Shown here: positions 63,484 through 64,000 of the stretch, piece by piece
Numbering within the stretch: the first letter of the stretch is position 1
Layout of the letters: the number at the start of each line of letters is the position of its first letter
DNA from: Actinophytocola xinjiangensis
GTDB taxonomy: Bacteria; Actinomycetota; Actinomycetes; Mycobacteriales; Pseudonocardiaceae
NCBI RefSeq assembly: GCF_001921215.1
Contig: NZ_MSIF01000011.1
Span: 1 to 64,000 of the forward strand
Reading direction: 5' to 3'
DNA: 64,000 nt
Translations under genes and position numbers: made by a program
The notes under the pieces: model-generated
The model's input: only the letters and a program-made list of their open reading frames with translations
Databases searched by the model: none
What the model was told of the DNA's origin: nothing

Positions 63484-64000
63484 GTGACTGATACCTCCGC
63501 TGACCTCGTGATCCTGGGCGGCGGCTCTGGTGGCTACGCGTGCGCGTTCCGCGCGGCCGGCCTGGGCAAGTCGGTGATCCTGGTCGAGAAGGACAAGCTC
63601 GGCGGCACCTGCCTGCACCGGGGCTGCATCCCGACCAAGGCGCTGCTGCACGCCGCCGAGGTCGCGGACCTGGCCCGCGAGGGCGACCAGTTCGGGGTGA
63701 AGTCCTCGCTGGAGGGCGTGGACATCGCGGGGGTCAACTCCTACAAGGACGGTGTGGTCGGCGGCCTGTTCAAGGGCCTGCAGGGTCTGGCCAAGGCCAA
63801 CAAGGTCACCGTCGTGTCCGGCCAGGGCACGTTCGTGGCGCCCAACGCCGTCGAGGTCGACGGCCAGCGCTACACCGGCACCGACGTGGTGCTCGCCACC
63901 GGCTCCTACGCCCGCACCCTGCCCGGCCTGGACATCGGCGGCCGGATCATCACCAGCGACCAGGCGGTGAACCTGGACCACATCCCGGCCAGCGTCGTCG
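63484..64000 (+). CDS. lpdA: Dihydrolipoamide dehydrogenase (5' part, runs off the window)
   Basis: The GTG at 63484 opens a frame with the FAD motif LVILGGGSGGYACAFRAA, an ADP-binding VILVEKDKLGG, and the redox-active disulfide GGTCLHRGCIPTKALLH. The visible 172 residues also include the second FAD contact TDVVLATGSYARTLPG. The enzyme (E3) reoxidises lipoamide in pyruvate or 2-oxoglutarate dehydrogenase complexes. The 3' two-thirds lie beyond position 64000. GGAGAC precedes the start. Confidence 0.92.
   Translation, partial: MTDTSADLVILGGGSGGYACAFRAAGLGKSVILVEKDKLGGTCLHRGCIPTKALLHAAEVADLAREGDQFGVKSSLEGVDIAGVNSYKDGVVGGLFKGLQGLAKANKVTVVSGQGTFVAPNAVEVDGQRYTGTDVVLATGSYARTLPGLDIGGRIITSDQAVNLDHIPASVV

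Overview
The window is very GC-rich, gene-dense DNA from an actinobacterium, most likely a member of the Pseudonocardiales (Amycolatopsis/Saccharothrix-like). The grounds are GTG and TTG starts, many 4-bp start/stop overlaps, a mycothiol-type (MDMPI) protein, the actinobacterial cytochrome bcc/aa3 genes, a PimB-type mannosyltransferase, PknL with PASTA repeats, and a phosphofructokinase carrying the diphosphate-type residues known from Amycolatopsis methanolica. From memory, the gene order follows the Mycobacterium tuberculosis Rv2170-Rv2213 stretch closely (lppM, idsA, Rv2175c/pknL, aroG, Rv2179c, plsC, the Rv2183c-Rv2185c group, a fadD15-position gene, pimB, the Rv2190c NlpC/P60 gene, Rv2191, trpD/ctaE/qcrCAB, ctaF/ctaC, asnB, adoK, erpA, glxK, cobT/cobS, ilvE, pepA), with lineage-specific insertions. 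I saw no tRNA, rRNA, insertion sequence, prophage or CRISPR array.

Layout. 0-7.3 kb: the 3' end of an Lhr-type helicase, a double VOC protein, an MDMPI/HEPN gene pair facing a perfect LexA (SOS) box, a YbaK-like deacylase with a GNAT enzyme, a DUF885 protein, LppM and MetF. 7.4-12.4 kb: a compact carotenoid cluster (prenyl synthase, crtI, a lipid-carrier-like lipoprotein, crtB). 12.4-21.1 kb: Rv2175c-like regulator, PknL kinase, DAHP synthase, amidase, PPi-dependent PFK, exoribonuclease, PlsC and a membrane protein. 21.1-25.3 kb: a six-gene minus-strand operon (SRPBCC, metallophosphoesterase, SRPBCC, ArsA/GET3 ATPase, a CxxC protein, ROK glucokinase). 25.3-27.1 kb: a shortened, motif-poor AMP-binding protein and two YbaB-like small proteins. 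27.0-33.3 kb: flavin oxidoreductase, PimB, a HEITH metallopeptidase, an NlpC/P60 hydrolase with a long structured leader, a small Cys protein and an NYN protein. 33.4-37.8 kb: a DEDD exonuclease/GIY-YIG gene leading into inositol-catabolism genes (iolC, a Cgl0158-type aldolase, iolB).

37.8-46.0 kb holds the respiratory block: ctaE-qcrC-qcrA-qcrB, then a lipoprotein serine hydrolase, with a pseudo-receiver gene and trpD divergent from ctaE, and ctaC-ctaF on the far side of a bidirectional terminator. 46-54.6 kb carries asnB, a secreted propeller-like protein, adenosine kinase, an unannotated 54-residue ORF, erpA, glycerate kinase, a DUF3043 protein, an SDR and an aldo/keto reductase. 54.6-57 kb is cobU-cobT-cobS. 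57-64 kb holds ilvE, a polytopic membrane protein, pepA, a membrane-tethered Hsp70-like ATPase, a small conserved gene, and the 5' part of a dihydrolipoamide dehydrogenase that runs off the window.

Most of the window is core metabolism and cell-envelope biology. The items most deserving a second look are the LexA box upstream of the HEPN/MDMPI pair, the mutually exclusive hairpins in the NlpC/P60 leader, the Hsp70-like ATPase fused through a membrane anchor to extracytoplasmic domains, the lipoprotein embedded in the carotenoid operon, the conserved ArsA/SRPBCC operon with the decayed AMP-binding gene opposite it, and the small ORF at 50044-50208.
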